Part shown: one piece after another, positions 1 through 8,277 of the stretch | Layout: each line of letters begins with the position of its first letter | How positions within the stretch are numbered: position 1 is the stretch's first letter | NCBI GenBank assembly: GCA_030378105.1 | Contig: JAUCGL010000028.1 | Span: forward strand, 1-39,249 | DNA: 39,249 bases | Origin: Candidatus Halobeggiatoa sp. HSG11 | Lineage (GTDB): Bacteria > Pseudomonadota > Gammaproteobacteria > Beggiatoales > Beggiatoaceae | Reading direction: 5' to 3' | Notes under the pieces: model-generated | What the model saw: only the letters and a program-made list of their open reading frames with translations | Database searches by the model: none | What the model was told of the DNA's origin: nothing | Position numbers and translations under genes: made by a program

Positions 1-1
1 G

Positions 2-97
2 ATTGTTTTGAGTTTAAGAACTTTAGTTCTCACTAATGGCAGATGGAAACAATTTTGGGATAAAATCAATCAATATGGTTTACCTTTAATTGCTTAA
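2..97 (+). CDS. C-terminal end of an unknown protein (partial)
   Basis: Reading frame 2 is open from the window edge to a TAA at 95-97 and gives 31 residues ending in ...WDKINQYGLPLIA. The protein begins outside the window, so neither its start nor its length can be judged. I do not recognise the family. The next coding-like sequence, an FGE-sulfatase remnant in frame 1, follows within 15 bases without a start codon of its own, so this tail may itself be part of a decayed locus. Confidence 0.35.
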   Translation: MVLSLRTLVLTNGRWKQFWDKINQYGLPLIA

Positions 98-111
98 ATT
101 TATACATTAAA

Positions 112-402
112 TGGAGGTCATACTCTGTATGGGAATGGTGTGCTGATGTTTGGAATGATAATTATAGAAAAGCACCAAATGATGGTAGTGTGTGGAAAAT
201 AGGTAGTAAACACCAAGTGTTACATAGAAAAGCACCAAATGATGATAGTGTGTGGGAAATAGACAGCGGATACCACCGAGTATTACGTGGTGGTTCATGG
301 ATTATTTTTTCTGACTATATTCGTGCTGCTACTCGTAGTCAAGGTTACCAATTTAGTCATAATACTGGGTTTCGTGTTGTTCGTAGTCTACCTATAAAAT
401 AA
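112..402 (+). pseudogene. FGE-sulfatase (SUMF1-like) C-terminal domain remnant
   Basis: Frame 1 reads WEWCADVWNDNY near 130-165 and then VLRGGSW, RAATRS and GFRVVRS, ending at a TAA at 400-402. These are the hallmark C-terminal motifs of the formylglycine-generating-enzyme/sulfatase-modifying-factor fold (PF03781 family). A full domain is usually over 200 residues, but only about 95 remain. There are in-frame stops upstream (34-36, 61-63) and no proper start; the only candidate is a GTG at 190 inside the domain. A ~60-bp tandem duplication interrupts the domain. The Lcl-type domain that follows is in another frame, so this looks like the 3' half of a broken FGE-Lcl multidomain gene. Proteins of this kind are often secreted or surface-associated ligand-binding or activation modules, but no activity can be expected here. 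Confidence 0.6.
165..286 (+). repeat. ~60-bp tandem duplication inside the FGE remnant
   Basis: TAGAAAAGCACCAAATGAT occurs at 165 and again at 225, followed in both copies by near-matching sequence that ends CACCAAGTGTTAC (211-223) and CACCGAGTATTAC (274-286). The offset changes from 60 to 63 bases, so a 3-base indel separates the copies. The duplication is in frame and repeats the RKAPND(G/D)SVW segment. The two copies differ at many positions, so it is not very recent. Confidence 0.8.
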
Positions 403-911
403 AAAAATCTTCAGAAATATTTCAAATTAAGTCACAAGATAAAATTGCAGAAACAAAACAAAAAGCTAAAATATCTCAAGTTGATCGTTATACAGACAAT
501 GATGATGGCACTGTTACAGATAACAAAACTGGATTGATATGGTTAAAAAATGCCAATTATTTTGGTAAGCAAAATTGGGAAGATGCTATGCAAAGTGCTG
601 TCAATCTGGCTGATGGGCAATGTGAACTTAATGATGGTTCAAAATCAGGTGATTGGCGTTTACCTACTAAAAATGAATGGGAAACTATGGTGGACAAAAA
701 ATATAATTGGCCAGCACTTTCTAATGCAGCAGGTACGGACAAATGGAAGGAAAGAGATATATTTTCGGATGTGCGATCATACAGTTACTGGTCGTCTACT
801 CCTTATATCATGGACGATGCTTGGTACGTAACCTTAAATTACGGCAACATGAACAACGTCGGAAAAATACACACACGCTATGTATGGCCAGTACGTGACA
901 TAAAAAAATAA
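387..911 (+). pseudogene. Lcl/DUF1566 domain, start codon missing
   Basis: This frame shows DDGTVTDNKTGLIWLKNA, then WRLPTKNEWETM, YWSST and YVWPVRD. These are the typical motifs of the DUF1566/Lcl (Legionella collagen-like C-terminal) fold. The recognisable domain begins at about 483, upstream of the only usable in-frame start (TTG at 534, which would cut off the conserved DGTVTD strand). The frame is open from 387 with no ATG/GTG/TTG before 534. It overlaps the end of the FGE remnant in a different frame, beside an A7 run at 401-407. A single-base shift at 387-400 would join the two into one FGE-Lcl polypeptide. If translated from 534, the product would be a 125-residue fragment. No signal peptide is visible. 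Confidence 0.55.
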
Positions 912-1017
912 GTTCGTAGATACTCTGTTGCTTGTCAAGCTAAATAGCTAAAAAAATTAAAAATAGTTAGATATTGTAAACAATAAATTATCCGGTGATA
1001 AAGCATCCTTAAACAAG

Positions 1018-1916
1018 ATGTTTGAGGTTGAGGGAGACTCAACTATTTTGCTTATTTTCTCTGATTTATTTGCACCTAAAAATCTTCAAGATGTGGCAAA
1101 ATATGAACCAAGAAAAATTGACTACAATTACAAATATTTTGAACCGGGTAAAATAAAAAATATCGTAGTTTTTGATGGTGGACCAAGAAACAAGAAATTT
1201 AGTAAAACAGCTTTTATGGTTGAAATTTTATTAAAGGTGCAAAAAGTGCTGGAGCAACAACAGTTTACTATAAACTAAGCAGACTTAATATTCACCGTTG
1301 TGATGGATGTTATACTTGTTGGACTAAAACTCCAGGTAAATGTATTCATAAAGATGATATGACAGAATTGAGAGACAAATACAGAGAAGCTGATTTGGTT
1401 ATATTTGTATCTCCACTATACATTTTTAATGTTACCGGTGTGTTAAAAACCTTTATGGATAGGCTATTGCCAATATTAAAACCTTATATGTTACTTGACG
1501 AAAAAGGCTATATAAAACACCCGGATCGTTTTCCTGAAAAAGGTGAGCAAGGTTTTATAGTGTTTAGTGCCTCTGGTTTTCCTGATGTAGAACATAATTT
1601 TGATGGTTTGCAAGCGATGTTTAGACTATGGGATTCACATAATGAAAATACTCATTTAATGGGGGAATTTTATATGCCTGCTGCGGAAATGATTACTCAA
1701 TCTGTTTATGAGAACCGCCGTAAAATGATTGCAGATGCTTGTTTTAATGCTGGAAGTGATGTTGTAACAAAGGGAAAAATAGCTAAAGAATATATGCAAA
1801 TTGTTTCATTTCCCGGAGTAACTCGCACTAAATTTCAAAAGCAAGCTGATTATTTTTGGGAAACATTAGATGGTAAAGGAAAATATTTAACAGAAACTCC
1901 AAAATTAAAAATATAA
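1018..1916 (+). pseudogene. Flavodoxin-fold / NADPH-dependent FMN reductase-like gene with a frameshift
   Basis: The first part (1018 to ~1233) reads KIKNIVVFDGGPRNKKFSKTAFM, a flavodoxin-like beta1-P-loop. The second part (in the frame ending at 1916) continues with GAKSAGATTVYYKLSRLNIH, the CDGCYTC cysteine motif, and ADLVIFVSPLYIFNVTGVLKTFMDR. Together they form a flavodoxin family oxidoreductase of the iron-sulfur-flavoprotein/NAD(P)H-dependent FMN reductase type. The frames switch at the AAA run 1233-1235: adding one A there restores the reading frame (LLKGAKSAG). Coding-like sequence also extends upstream of the ATG at 1018 to about 967 (LSGDKASLNKMFEVEGD), where an in-frame TAG at 964-966 stops it, so the 5' end may be damaged too. 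It is either a pseudogene or carries a sequencing error; the upstream stop makes true decay more likely. Confidence 0.65.
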
Positions 1917-1920
1917 CTCT

Positions 1921-1960
1921 ATAGCAATTATTAATTATAAATGGTTAATTATTAATTAAA
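1921..1960 (-). repeat. A/T-only dispersed repeat ending in ATTGCTAT
   Basis: On the minus strand this reads as TTAATTAATAATT blocks ending in AATAATTGCTAT. It lies directly after the flavodoxin stop codon. The same element, in plus orientation, precedes thiD (9341-9381) and the restriction-modification gene (23958-23995), in each case touching a gene boundary. Confidence 0.5.
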
Positions 1961-2006
1961 TTCTACAAAAATATCAATTATTTATTTTGTATTACTGTAA
2001 TCTATT

Positions 2007-2098
2007 TGGTAGTCCTCCATAAAGTAGTGATGACTCCAAAAAACCTGCTAGGTCTCAAATACCTAGCAGGTTTAACACTACATATTGGAGGACTACCA
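2007..2098. mobile_element. 92-bp MITE with 13-bp terminal inverted repeats
   Basis: TGGTAGTCCTCCA at 2007-2019 is perfectly repeated in inverse as TGGAGGACTACCA at 2086-2098. Inside lies a second perfect inverted repeat, AAACCTGCTAGGT / ACCTAGCAGGTTT. The element is flanked by TCTATT at 2001-2006 and 2099-2104, a probable 6-bp target-site duplication. There is no coding capacity. The right end is 30 bases from the TauE start codon, so it may influence that gene's promoter. Diverged relatives lie at 2974-3004 and 6827-6913, and 30149-30376 shares the terminal TGGTAGTCC. Confidence 0.8.
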
Positions 2099-2128
2099 TC
2101 TATTTAACCGGGAAATACTATACTTCTA

Positions 2129-2902
2129 ATGGATTTAAACTCAGAGATATTGATAGTCGCTGCATTTATATTCTTTTTTGCAGCCTTTATTCATGGAAGC
2201 ATTGGATTTGGATTTCCGATGATAGCAACACCCTTGTTAGCACTTGTTACTGATATTCACACAGCGATTATATTAACATTAATTCCAACGCTTCTAGTCA
2301 ACCTAGCTAGTATAGCAAGTGAGGGAAATATACTTTATGCCTTACGTCGTCACCTCTCACTGGCATTATTGGCAATGACCGGAAGTGCTATAGGGACTCT
2401 GATATTAATATTTACTAATTCTCATATTTTTGAAGCTCTTCTTGGTTTAGTAATTATCGCTTATTTACTTTCTGAAAGAATAAAAATAAACCTTTCATGG
2501 ATTTATATGTATCCACATCTATCGAAGGTTGTCTTTGGAATTTCAGCAGGAATACTGGGTGGGCTTACTAATGTTATGGCTCCAATTCTTGTTATATATT
2601 CACTGGAATCAAAATATACGAAAAGTGAAATAATTCAAGCGTCAAACTTCAGCTTTATGTTTGGAAAAACTGTTCAGTTAGTGTTATTTTCTGTTCACGG
2701 CAAATACAATCTAAGCGAGTTTTTGATTTCTTTGGTAATGCTCGTCGCCGTTTCACTCGCATTGTATCTTGGTATCAACATAAAAAAGAAAATTAATGCA
2801 AATATTTATAAAAGAGTTCTTAGAGCATTTCTGTCAGTCTTGGCAATGACTTTAATTATTAAGGTAGCATATAATTCAGGCATAACAATCGTATCCAATT
2901 GA
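2129..2902 (+). CDS. TauE/SafE family membrane permease (sulfite/anion exporter type)
   Basis: The 257-residue protein is almost wholly hydrophobic, with about eight membrane helices. It shows the TauE/SafE (COG0730) pattern: an N-terminal GSIGFGFPMIATPLLAL helix and the matching inverted-repeat helix ISAGILGGLTNVMAPILVIY in the second half. The family moves sulfonate-related anions or sulfite out of, or organic acids into, the cell; the substrate here cannot be read from sequence. Its length is normal for the family. The ATG at 2129 is the first in the frame and has only a weak purine-rich stretch (CCGGGAAA) upstream. It stands alone, with a MITE just upstream and convergent folE2 downstream. 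An exporter of oxidised sulfur species would suit a sulfur bacterium, but that is inference. Confidence 0.85.
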   Translation: MDLNSEILIVAAFIFFFAAFIHGSIGFGFPMIATPLLALVTDIHTAIILTLIPTLLVNLASIASEGNILYALRRHLSLALLAMTGSAIGTLILIFTNSHIFEALLGLVIIAYLLSERIKINLSWIYMYPHLSKVVFGISAGILGGLTNVMAPILVIYSLESKYTKSEIIQASNFSFMFGKTVQLVLFSVHGKYNLSEFLISLVMLVAVSLALYLGINIKKKINANIYKRVLRAFLSVLAMTLIIKVAYNSGITIVSN

Positions 2903-2973
2903 CCTCCGTCTCGCTGTGGCAATTGATGCAAGGTATTATCCAATTAAAGAAGAAGCTGGATATAAAAGCCATC

Positions 2974-3004
2974 AAAAAACCTAGTAGGTTTAACACTACA
3001 TATT
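2974..3004 (+). repeat. Half-copy of the 2007-2098 MITE
   Basis: AAAAAACCTAGTAGGTTTAA followed by CACTACATATT matches the right-hand interior of the intact element, with the left arm and the terminal repeat missing. It is a decayed remnant in the 334-bp gap 2903-3236 between the convergent TauE and folE2 genes. The rest of that gap holds only a hairpin and unassignable AT-rich sequence. Confidence 0.55.
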
Positions 3005-3047
3005 CAATGTTAAAATCAGAAGAAGCAATTTTGGAAGCTGTGAATAG

Positions 3048-3066
3048 CCACCGATGAAATCGGTGG
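3048..3066. terminator. Hairpin between convergent genes
   Basis: CCACCGAT (3048-3055) and ATCGGTGG (3059-3066) form a perfect 8-bp stem with a 3-base loop. No T-run follows closely on either strand, so it is at best a weak bidirectional terminator or processing site between TauE (+) and folE2 (-). It could also be a piece of a dispersed palindrome. Confidence 0.35.
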
Positions 3067-3236
3067 AATATATTAAGTCCTACCATAACTTTCAATTTTC
3101 AATTTTCAATTGTTTGCTATCCATAAATTAAGATACAAAAATTAGTCAAAATAGCTGTTTTTCGACAGGCTACTTATAGTCCATCTTTTGATTCTACCGT
3201 CTTCAAACAGTGGTAATTCAATTTTGCCAGTAATAA

Positions 3237-4019
3237 TTATTTTTTGATAATCATTGCATAAGCTGAATGGTTATGAATAGATTCAAAATTTTCTGACTCC
3301 ACCGAATAAGAAGAAACTCGTTTGTCTTTATTAAGTTTTGCAGCAATATCTCGCACTATATCTTCAACAAATTTAGGGTTGTTATAGGCTCGTTCAGTAA
3401 CATGTTTTTCATCTGGTCGTTTTAACAAACCATATAATTCACTAGATGCCTGTTTTTCAGCTAAATCAATAATATCCTCTATCCATAAAAAACCATTAGT
3501 TTCTACCATAATTGTTATATGAGAACGTTGATTATGGGCTCCAAAATCAGAAATTTGTTTAGAACAAGGACATAAGCTGGTAGCTGGAATAATAACTTTC
3601 AAAGTAATAACTGGAACTCCATCAACAAGTTTTCCTATAAATGTTACTTCATAATCAAGCAGACTTTTTACTTCAGAAATCGGAGCTGATTTTCTAATAA
3701 AATAAGTAAAGGTCATTTCTATATGTCCAGACTCTGCTTCTAAACGACCAGTCATTTCAGAAAGCATTTTTTTGAACGATTCAACCGTTATTTCATATTC
3801 ATGTTCATTAAGAATTTCCACAAATCTTGACATGTGAGTGCCTTTAAAATTATGTGGTAAATTCACATACATATTAAAATTAGCAATAGTATGCTGTTCC
3901 CTACCAGAACGGTCTTTAACTCGTACTGGATATTTGATGTCTTTAATCCCAACTTTATCAATAGCAATATTGCGTACGTCAGCACTACCTTGAACATCAG
4001 GCATAACTGTTTCAGTCAT
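3237..4019 (-). CDS. folE2: GTP cyclohydrolase FolE2
   Basis: The 260-residue product matches the FolE2 (COG1469, type IB GTP cyclohydrolase I) family over its full length. It starts [26 protein letters not shown], carries the metal/active-site region [18 protein letters not shown] (about residues 149-167) and ends with the [10 protein letters not shown] block. The family converts GTP to 7,8-dihydroneopterin triphosphate for folate or queuosine synthesis and tolerates low zinc, using other divalent metals. The gene lies 10 bp downstream of dxs on the same strand, so the two are almost certainly co-transcribed. A canonical folE is not in the window. The start is the ATG at 4019, supported by AAGGAA in the spacer. 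Confidence 0.95.
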   Translation of the reverse strand: MTETVMPDVQGSADVRNIAIDKVGIKDIKYPVRVKDRSGREQHTIANFNMYVNLPHNFKGTHMSRFVEILNEHEYEITVESFKKMLSEMTGRLEAESGHIEMTFTYFIRKSAPISEVKSLLDYEVTFIGKLVDGVPVITLKVIIPATSLCPCSKQISDFGAHNQRSHITIMVETNGFLWIEDIIDLAEKQASSELYGLLKRPDEKHVTERAYNNPKFVEDIVRDIAAKLNKDKRVSSYSVESENFESIHNHSAYAMIIKK

Positions 4020-4029
4020 TATAAATTCC

Positions 4030-5904
4030 TTAAGTGTTTTTTAATAGGGATGTTTCCCCTAAATAATTAGTTATGGAAGTTATTATTCCATTAACGTCTA
4101 ATCCGCATTGAGCTAATAATGTTGCAGTATCACCATGGTCAATAAAATTATCTGGTAAACCTAAATTCAATACTTGAGTTGAATTTTTATGAACATGCAA
4201 GCTTTCGTTAATCGCACTACCAGCCCCTCCCATCACAACGTTTTCTTCAATAGTAACCAGTAACTCGTGTTGTTGAGCCATTTGTAAAATCATATCAGTA
4301 TCTAATGGTTTGACAAAACGCATGTTGACAACAGTTGCATTAAGCTGTTTAGCTGCTTCTTTGGCAACGGTTAATAAAGTTCCAAATACTAAAAGAGCTA
4401 TTTTATCACCTTGCGAACATAATTTGGCTTTACCAATCGGTAGAGTAGTTAATTTGGATTCGACTGGTATTCCTATTCCACAACCACGAGGATAACGTAC
4501 TGCACTTGGGCCATCATGTTTAAAACCAGTGGATAACATTTGCCGACATTCATTTTCATCAGCCGGTGTCATAACTAACATATTGGGGACACAACGTAAA
4601 TAAGACAAATCAAAACAACCTGAGTGAGTTGGTCCATCAGCTCCAACTAAACCACCTCGATCAATAGCAAATAATATTGATAAGTTTTGTAATGCAACAT
4701 CATGAATTAATTGGTCATAAGCTCGTTGTAAAAAAGATGAATAAATTGCAACAACTGGTTTTAAACCTTCACATGCAAGTCCGGCTGCCAGAGTAACACT
4801 ATGTTGTTCAGCAATGCCGACATCAATATAACGATCTGGAAATAACTTAGAAAAATCAACAAGGCCAGAACCTTCTCGCATAGCCGGTGTTATCCCAATT
4901 AAATGTTCATCGTCAGTTGCCATGTCACATAACCAATTACTAAAAATTTTAGTATAAGTTGGGGCGACTGTCTTTTTTGCTATCATTTTTCCAGTTTTAG
5001 GATCGAAAGCTGTAACTCCGTGATAAACGCAAGGATTATCTTCCGCACTGGGAAACCCTTTACCTTTTTGAGTAATAATATGTAGAAACTGCGGCCCTTC
5101 TAATGCTCTCATATTTTTCAAAGTTGAAAGCAAAGTTGGTAAATCATGACCATCAATAGGTCCGATATAATTAAATCCCAATTCCTCAAATAAAGTTCCG
5201 GGAGCCATCATACCTTTCATATGTTCTTCGGTACGTTTGGCTAATTCTCGTATAGTTGGCATCCGTTTAAGAATTTGTTTACTACCTTCTCGTACTGAGG
5301 AATAAAATTGACTAGATAAAACTTTAACTAGATAGTTGGATAATCCCCCTACATTGGGAGAGATTGACATATCATTATCGTTTAAAATAACCAATAAATT
5401 AATGTCTTCTATATCACCAGCATGGTTTAATGCTTCAAATGCCATTCCGGCCGTCATAGCACCATCACCTATTATTGCTATAGCTTTTCGTTCTAACTTA
5501 AGTTGTCGATTAGCAATTGCCATCCCTAAAGCAGCACCTATGGAAGTACTTGAATGGCCAACTCCAAAACTATCATAAATACTTTCGCTACGTTTAGGAA
5601 AACCAGAAATCCCACCACTTTGACGTAAATTTGACATTTGGTCACGCCTACCAGTGAGAATTTTGTGTGGATAACTTTGATGCCCAACATCCCAAACTAA
5701 ACGGTCTTCGGGAGTATTGAAAATATAATGAAGAGCTATGGTTAATTCAACTACTCCTAAATTAGACGCAAAATGCCCTCCGGTACGACTTAAAGTTTCT
5801 ACCAAGAATTCACGTAATTCTTCTGCTAACTGTGGTAATTGAGGTTCAGATAAACTGCGTAAGTCATCTGGGGTTTGAATTTGTTCAAGTAAAGGTTGAG
5901 CCAT
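4030..5904 (-). CDS. dxs: 1-deoxy-D-xylulose-5-phosphate synthase
   Basis: The 624-residue protein is a full-length DXS, the thiamine-diphosphate enzyme that condenses pyruvate and glyceraldehyde 3-phosphate in the first step of the MEP isoprenoid route; its product also feeds thiamine and pyridoxal synthesis. Visible motifs: [14 protein letters not shown] near residue 75; the ThDP-binding [18 protein letters not shown] near 145-165 with the downstream [14 protein letters not shown]; and the central [15 protein letters not shown] and [15 protein letters not shown] blocks of the pyrimidine-binding domain. A C-terminal transketolase domain ends the protein. The start at 5904 gives the usual MAQPLLEQI-type N-terminus. 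folE2 follows 10 bp downstream. A thiamine gene (thiD) lies 3.5 kb away but is not in the operon. Confidence 0.96.
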   Translation of the reverse strand: MAQPLLEQIQTPDDLRSLSEPQLPQLAEELREFLVETLSRTGGHFASNLGVVELTIALHYIFNTPEDRLVWDVGHQSYPHKILTGRRDQMSNLRQSGGISGFPKRSESIYDSFGVGHSSTSIGAALGMAIANRQLKLERKAIAIIGDGAMTAGMAFEALNHAGDIEDINLLVILNDNDMSISPNVGGLSNYLVKVLSSQFYSSVREGSKQILKRMPTIRELAKRTEEHMKGMMAPGTLFEELGFNYIGPIDGHDLPTLLSTLKNMRALEGPQFLHIITQKGKGFPSAEDNPCVYHGVTAFDPKTGKMIAKKTVAPTYTKIFSNWLCDMATDDEHLIGITPAMREGSGLVDFSKLFPDRYIDVGIAEQHSVTLAAGLACEGLKPVVAIYSSFLQRAYDQLIHDVALQNLSILFAIDRGGLVGADGPTHSGCFDLSYLRCVPNMLVMTPADENECRQMLSTGFKHDGPSAVRYPRGCGIGIPVESKLTTLPIGKAKLCSQGDKIALLVFGTLLTVAKEAAKQLNATVVNMRFVKPLDTDMILQMAQQHELLVTIEENVVMGGAGSAINESLHVHKNSTQVLNLGLPDNFIDHGDTATLLAQCGLDVNGIITSITNYLGETSLLKNT

Positions 5905-5920
5905 TAATTAGTTGAAATCT

Positions 5921-5930
5921 ATATTATAAT
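5921..5930 (-). promoter_or_regulatory. Possible -10 element for dxs-folE2
   Basis: ATTATAATAT on the minus strand, about 17-26 bases upstream of the dxs ATG, contains a consensus TATAAT. The surroundings are AT-rich and no clear -35 box was picked, so this is a weak call. It sits in the divergent 138-bp region shared with the DUF302 gene. Confidence 0.3.
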
Positions 5931-6042
5931 ATTCATTAGCTGATAAATAGAGAGTTTTTAAAATACTTCAATATTTGAAGCAAATGTATTAAGGAACATT
6001 TCTTGCTCTTAAATATCAAGATAAAAATCTGAGGAAATTTTT

Positions 6043-6639
6043 ATGCAATACGTTAAATTCAAGATCAATCCAATATATTCGTTATTAGATAGTATAAAAA
6101 ATTTTTTAGCAGGATTAGGTTTTCTTTTATTGGCTGGATTAATGTGTTTATATTTTTATGGTTATCAAGTATCTGATTCATTCAATAATGAATTTGCTAG
6201 TTTTTTTGGTAAATTTGTTAAGCAAGTATTAAAAAAAGATGTTGCCAGTGCTATGGTCATAAAAATTGAACTAAAATCTGGAGTTACTATAAAACAAGCC
6301 AGTAGTGCTATGAAAAACTATGCCAATAAAATTAATGTTGAATTAGTTAATACTTATTCTCCATATAAAGAAGACCATCGATTTGTTAAAATATTTGAAT
6401 TTTCCAAGGTTGGAATAACTTCTTTATTAATCCACAATCCTGATTTTGCTGCTTATTTACCTTATAGAATTATTATGTATGAAGATAATAATAAACAAAT
6501 TTGGATTGCTGTTTTAGATGTTGGCTCATTACTTCAAGGTAATAAGAATATAGACCCTGATGTAAAAATGCAAGTCCTTAAAATTCAAGAAAGTTTATTA
6601 AAAATAATGAATTTTGGAGCATATGGTATTGAAAATTAA
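6043..6639 (+). CDS. DUF302 domain membrane-anchored protein
   Basis: This 198-residue protein has one N-terminal membrane helix (about residues 22-42, FLAGLGFLLLAGLMCLYFYG). The soluble region resembles DUF302: a helix near residues 85-105, then VKIFEFSKVGITSLLIHNPDFAAYLPYRIIMYEDNNKQIWIAVLD-type strands (about residues 110-165). DUF302 proteins are small alpha/beta domains of unknown function, often found near sulfur or redox genes in such bacteria. The ATG at 6043 is preceded by a clear GAGGAAA ribosome site. It is transcribed alone and divergently from dxs. I can assign no reaction; the domain call is by pattern and moderately sure. Confidence 0.65.
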   Translation: MQYVKFKINPIYSLLDSIKNFLAGLGFLLLAGLMCLYFYGYQVSDSFNNEFASFFGKFVKQVLKKDVASAMVIKIELKSGVTIKQASSAMKNYANKINVELVNTYSPYKEDHRFVKIFEFSKVGITSLLIHNPDFAAYLPYRIIMYEDNNKQIWIAVLDVGSLLQGNKNIDPDVKMQVLKIQESLLKIMNFGAYGIEN

Positions 6640-6751
6640 ATTTTTTAAATTAGGGGCTTAGTATATACTATAGTGTCCATTAATTCAATTCGATAATAGA
6701 CCTCTACCCTTCACCATGTTAAATCATGGTTTTTATGGTAATTACTCACTC

Positions 6752-6767
6752 CTCCTTAAATAAGGAG
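6752..6767. repeat. Small hairpin in the 6640-7018 gap
   Basis: CTCCTT (6752-6757) and AAGGAG (6762-6767) form a 6-bp stem with a 4-base loop. It lies in a 379-bp non-coding stretch between the DUF302 gene and amgK that also holds the next hairpin and a MITE relative. Confidence 0.35.
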
Positions 6768-6787
6768 TTTCGCAGAAATTTCATAAT

Positions 6788-6815
6788 GTTCACGGAACTT
6801 CCATATTCCGTGAAC
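6788..6815. terminator. Perfect 9-bp inverted repeat, possible terminator
   Basis: GTTCACGGA (6788-6796) and TCCGTGAAC (6807-6815) are perfect complements with a 10-base loop. The position, between the convergent DUF302 (+) and amgK (-) genes, suits a bidirectional terminator. There is no good T-run, so it may instead be part of the neighbouring repeat cluster. Confidence 0.4.
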
Positions 6816-6826
6816 CAATTAATTTC

Positions 6827-6913
6827 TGGTAGTCTTGTAATATGTAGTGTTAAACCTAGGTCTTTGAGACCTAGTAGATTTTTTGAAGCTATCACTACTT
6901 TGTTTGGGATAAT
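6827..6913 (-). mobile_element. Diverged copy of the TGGTAGTC MITE
   Basis: The sequence begins TGGTAGTCTTGTAATATG and continues TAGTGTTAAACCTAGGTC; it is homologous to the reverse complement of the 2007-2098 element, including the inner palindrome and the CACTACTTTG block. The far terminal repeat is degraded, so it should be immobile. Confidence 0.65.
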
Positions 6914-7018
6914 CACAAGGGATACTCGTACAAATCATTATTTTATGTAGGGAAATTTTTTATGGTTGCCCTCGACTTCGACTCTTTGCCTCTCTTTGTA
7001 GTTATAGTCAGAAATTTT

Positions 7019-8023
7019 TTACTTTAAATCCGGTTTAAAACTCAAAAATTTTGGTAGCACCTGTTCACTGACTAATTTATGTAAATATTTAAGTTCTGGA
7101 TATTTAGCACTCACTTCTACTATATAATTCAAAGTTCTAGGAATATCTTTTAAATACCCAGATTTACCATCTCTATGATATAAACGAGCAAAAATCCCAC
7201 TTGCTTTTAAATGCCGTTGAATACCCATTAAATCAAACCAACGTAAAAAATTATCCTTATTGATTGATTTAAGCATATTATTTTGGTATATTAGAATATA
7301 GTAATATTCTAACCATCCATGCAATTGTTTTTGTGGCCAACTGATATAACAATCTCGCAATAAAGACACTAAATCATAGGTTATTGGGCCAATAACTGCA
7401 TCTTGAAAATCTATAATTCCTGGATTATTTTTAGGAACAATCATTAAATTGCGAGAATGATAGTCACGATGAACAAAAACTTGAGGTTGCGAAAGAGCAG
7501 ATTCGATAAGTATCTCGAAACACGTTGCTAATTCAACCTGTTGAGTTTCAGACAATGACAAATTTAAATGCTGTTTAACTAACCAATCTGTAAATAAATT
7601 CATCTCATTGCATAATAAATTATAATTATAAGTTGGTAAATTATTGCTGGAGGTTTTGACTTGCATGGTAACTAAAGCCTTTAAAGCATCTTTATACAAA
7701 TAATCCGCTTGCTCTTTGGTCAAGTTTGGTAAGTATAATTCTGAGCCTAAATCAGTTAATAATAAAAAACCTTGTGTAAGATCACTGGCTAATATTTTAG
7801 GAACATTTAATCCACTTGTTGCTAAACATTGAGATATATTAACAAAAGGTTGACAATCTTCCTTATCTGGTGGTGCATCCATAACAATATGTTCGACACC
7901 GTTTACAACGACCCGAAAGTAACGCCGAAAACTAGCATCGTTGGTAATCGCTACTAGTTGAGGCTCAGGAATATTTAATTCTGTTTGTAACCAATTTTGT
8001 AATGTTTTAATTCGTTCAGGCAT
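7019..8023 (-). CDS. amgK: AmgK-like N-acetylmuramate/N-acetylglucosamine kinase (APH fold)
   Basis: The 334-residue protein belongs to the aminoglycoside-phosphotransferase/choline-kinase superfamily. It shows the N-terminal ATP-binding region NDASFRRYFRVVV (about residues 28-40), the catalytic loop VFVHRDYHSRNLM (183-194, D187) and the metal-binding IIDFQDAVIGPITYDLVSLLRD (203-224). That pattern and length fit AmgK, the anomeric sugar kinase of the peptidoglycan recycling shunt known from Pseudomonas. The expected partner murU (nucleotidyltransferase) is not adjacent: the downstream side holds only repeats and the DUF302 gene. The stop at 7019-7021 and start at 8023 are clear. A general phosphotransferase role cannot be excluded. 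Confidence 0.8.
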   Translation of the reverse strand: MPERIKTLQNWLQTELNIPEPQLVAITNDASFRRYFRVVVNGVEHIVMDAPPDKEDCQPFVNISQCLATSGLNVPKILASDLTQGFLLLTDLGSELYLPNLTKEQADYLYKDALKALVTMQVKTSSNNLPTYNYNLLCNEMNLFTDWLVKQHLNLSLSETQQVELATCFEILIESALSQPQVFVHRDYHSRNLMIVPKNNPGIIDFQDAVIGPITYDLVSLLRDCYISWPQKQLHGWLEYYYILIYQNNMLKSINKDNFLRWFDLMGIQRHLKASGIFARLYHRDGKSGYLKDIPRTLNYIVEVSAKYPELKYLHKLVSEQVLPKFLSFKPDLK

Positions 8024-8277
8024 ATAGTTATTAAATTAAGATTTAAAGTTAGCAAGATTAATTATTTTAAAAAAGATATAATTATGACCATGAAAATTGC
8101 AAGCATTTTATAAGTCATTAATTTTTTGTTCTCAATCTTCTTGTTGATTACAATTAAGTTAAGGATTTGTGTTAAATTGTCATTATCGTGAAAATATGAA
8201 CTTTTTTAATATTAAAAAAACTTGACTTTTTTACAATACTTGACTACAATACTCAAGAATATAATGGAGGAAATATT

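Noticed and set aside
2903-3047. Possible coding remnant between TauE and folE2 (SLWQLMQGIIQLKKKL-like translation)
   Set aside because: No start codon, no recognisable family, and part of it is a MITE remnant; too little to call a pseudogene.
6726-6950. 74-codon open frame between DUF302 and amgK
   Set aside because: It runs through hairpins and a MITE copy with no ribosome-binding site or conserved motif.
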